A DNA stretch of 64,000 nt. Origin: Ophthalmolycus amberensis (lineage: Eukaryota > Chordata > Actinopteri > Perciformes > Zoarcidae). The stretch covers positions 455,001 to 519,000 of the forward strand of contig JAFEUB010001107.1 of assembly GCA_024529925.1 (NCBI GenBank). Direction: 5' to 3'. The translations under genes were made by a program, and so were the position numbers. Below the pieces are notes generated by a model. It did not search any database, was not told the DNA's origin, and was given only the letters and a program-made list of their open reading frames with translations. Shown one piece after another: positions 63,387-64,000 of the stretch; position 1 is the stretch's first letter; the number at the start of each line of letters is the position of its first letter.

Positions 63387-64000
63387 GTAGAAACGATACC
63401 TTGATTCATCCCGTTGCCATGACATCGCCCTCTCTCCATTTCTTGACACTTCTGTTGTCATACATTTGATAGTATATGTAACGTATCCTCATACAACGGT
63501 TCGTATGATATCTAATGAAGAGTTGCTCCTCATTATTCGTGTGTTTTTCCACGAAAGCCAGCACTAGATTCCGCTCGTTACATGCATACAGTCTTTTCAA
63601 AATAAACTTCCGTCCTCACAGGAAACAACTTAGTTAGGTTGAGGCAACAAAACGACTTAGTTAGGTTTAGGAAAAGATCGTCGTTTGGGTTAAAATCTCT
63701 ATGGAAGTGCCGTAACGTCACAAATAAATCAACATAGATTTTTTTCGTATCGCATTGGGAACGAACAGCGACTGAAAGATCACTATTTGTTGGACCCATC
63801 CTCGCCTTCCTCCCGCCCTTTGTGGGCTTTTGCGGGGCGGCTGCAAAGAAGCCAACAAGAACTTTAGTTCAGGTAGCACTTTACATCGCAACAACAGAGC
63901 AATGCTATGGTGTTCCCATGGTAATTACAAGGTAATGTATGGTAATAACATTGTTGTTTTACACTCTTATTACTTGCTCGTGTCAATGTAAAGTTCAGCC
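63387..64000 (+). other. ca10: Start of the last visible ca10 intron (incomplete)
   Basis: The intron begins with donor gtagaa, phase 1, and is not closed in the window. Most of it (63478-63810) is a copy of a dispersed repeat that recurs elsewhere in the window. Confidence 0.85.
63478..63810 (+). repeat. Dispersed repeat family B, most complete copy
   Basis: This contains aacgtatcctcatacaacgg, cttagttaggtttaggaaaa followed by gatcgtcgtttgggttaaaa, and a GC-rich end. The core recurs, diverged, at 16880-17090, 46895-47015, 55280-55510 and about 41030-41200. A 23-bp exact piece recurs inverted at 21984-22010. No coding frame is associated. Confidence 0.6.

Overview
The window is vertebrate genomic DNA, almost certainly from a ray-finned (probably percomorph) fish. 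The indicators are the spliced gene structure with GT/AG junctions, very long introns, abundant (GT)n and poly-C microsatellites, and interspersed repeats of kinds common in teleost introns. There is no prokaryotic gene organisation. No tRNA or rRNA gene, CRISPR array or second protein-coding gene could be supported.

One gene accounts for all recognised coding sequence: ca10, encoding carbonic anhydrase-related protein X, a secreted catalytically dead carbonic anhydrase homologue made mainly by neurons. Five consecutive plus-strand coding exons are present: 43280-43465, 54283-54378, 59985-60057, 62785-62939 and 63212-63386. They join without frame conflict and encode residues about 94 to 321 of a protein that is 328 residues long in mammals. 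The first ~93 residues (signal peptide and N-terminal part of the fold) lie upstream, probably before position 1. The last seven residues lie on an exon beyond position 64000. The translated exons carry Arg and Gln in place of two of the three zinc-binding histidines of active carbonic anhydrases.

Positions 1-43279 read as one long intron, or possibly the end of one intron plus unrecognised non-coding or alternative 5-prime exons. It holds several copies of one ~450 bp dispersed repeat (6841-7310, 12115-12590, 13409-13482, 18213-18475, and again at 52216-52570). It also holds a ~730 bp teleost repeat (5860-6590), retrotransposon tails, MITE-like elements, minisatellites (14690-14900, 28320-28912), a perfect 33-bp fold-back (24105-24173), a 60-bp inverted duplication (10172-10231 and 10723-10782) and a CpG-rich patch (25405-25960). 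Several AT-rich blocks dense in homeodomain or POU motifs look like candidate conserved enhancers, but that needs an alignment.

From 43280 to 64000 the exons are separated by introns of 10,817, 5,606, 2,727 and 272 bp. These carry a 107-bp (GT)n tract, a 10-bp-unit minisatellite, a tRNA-derived SINE and a ~234-bp inverted-repeat element. No obviously new multi-gene system is present. The most unusual local signals are an 11-bp perfect hairpin lying exactly across the 3-prime splice site of the third exon, the perfect fold-back, the inverted duplication and the CpG patch.
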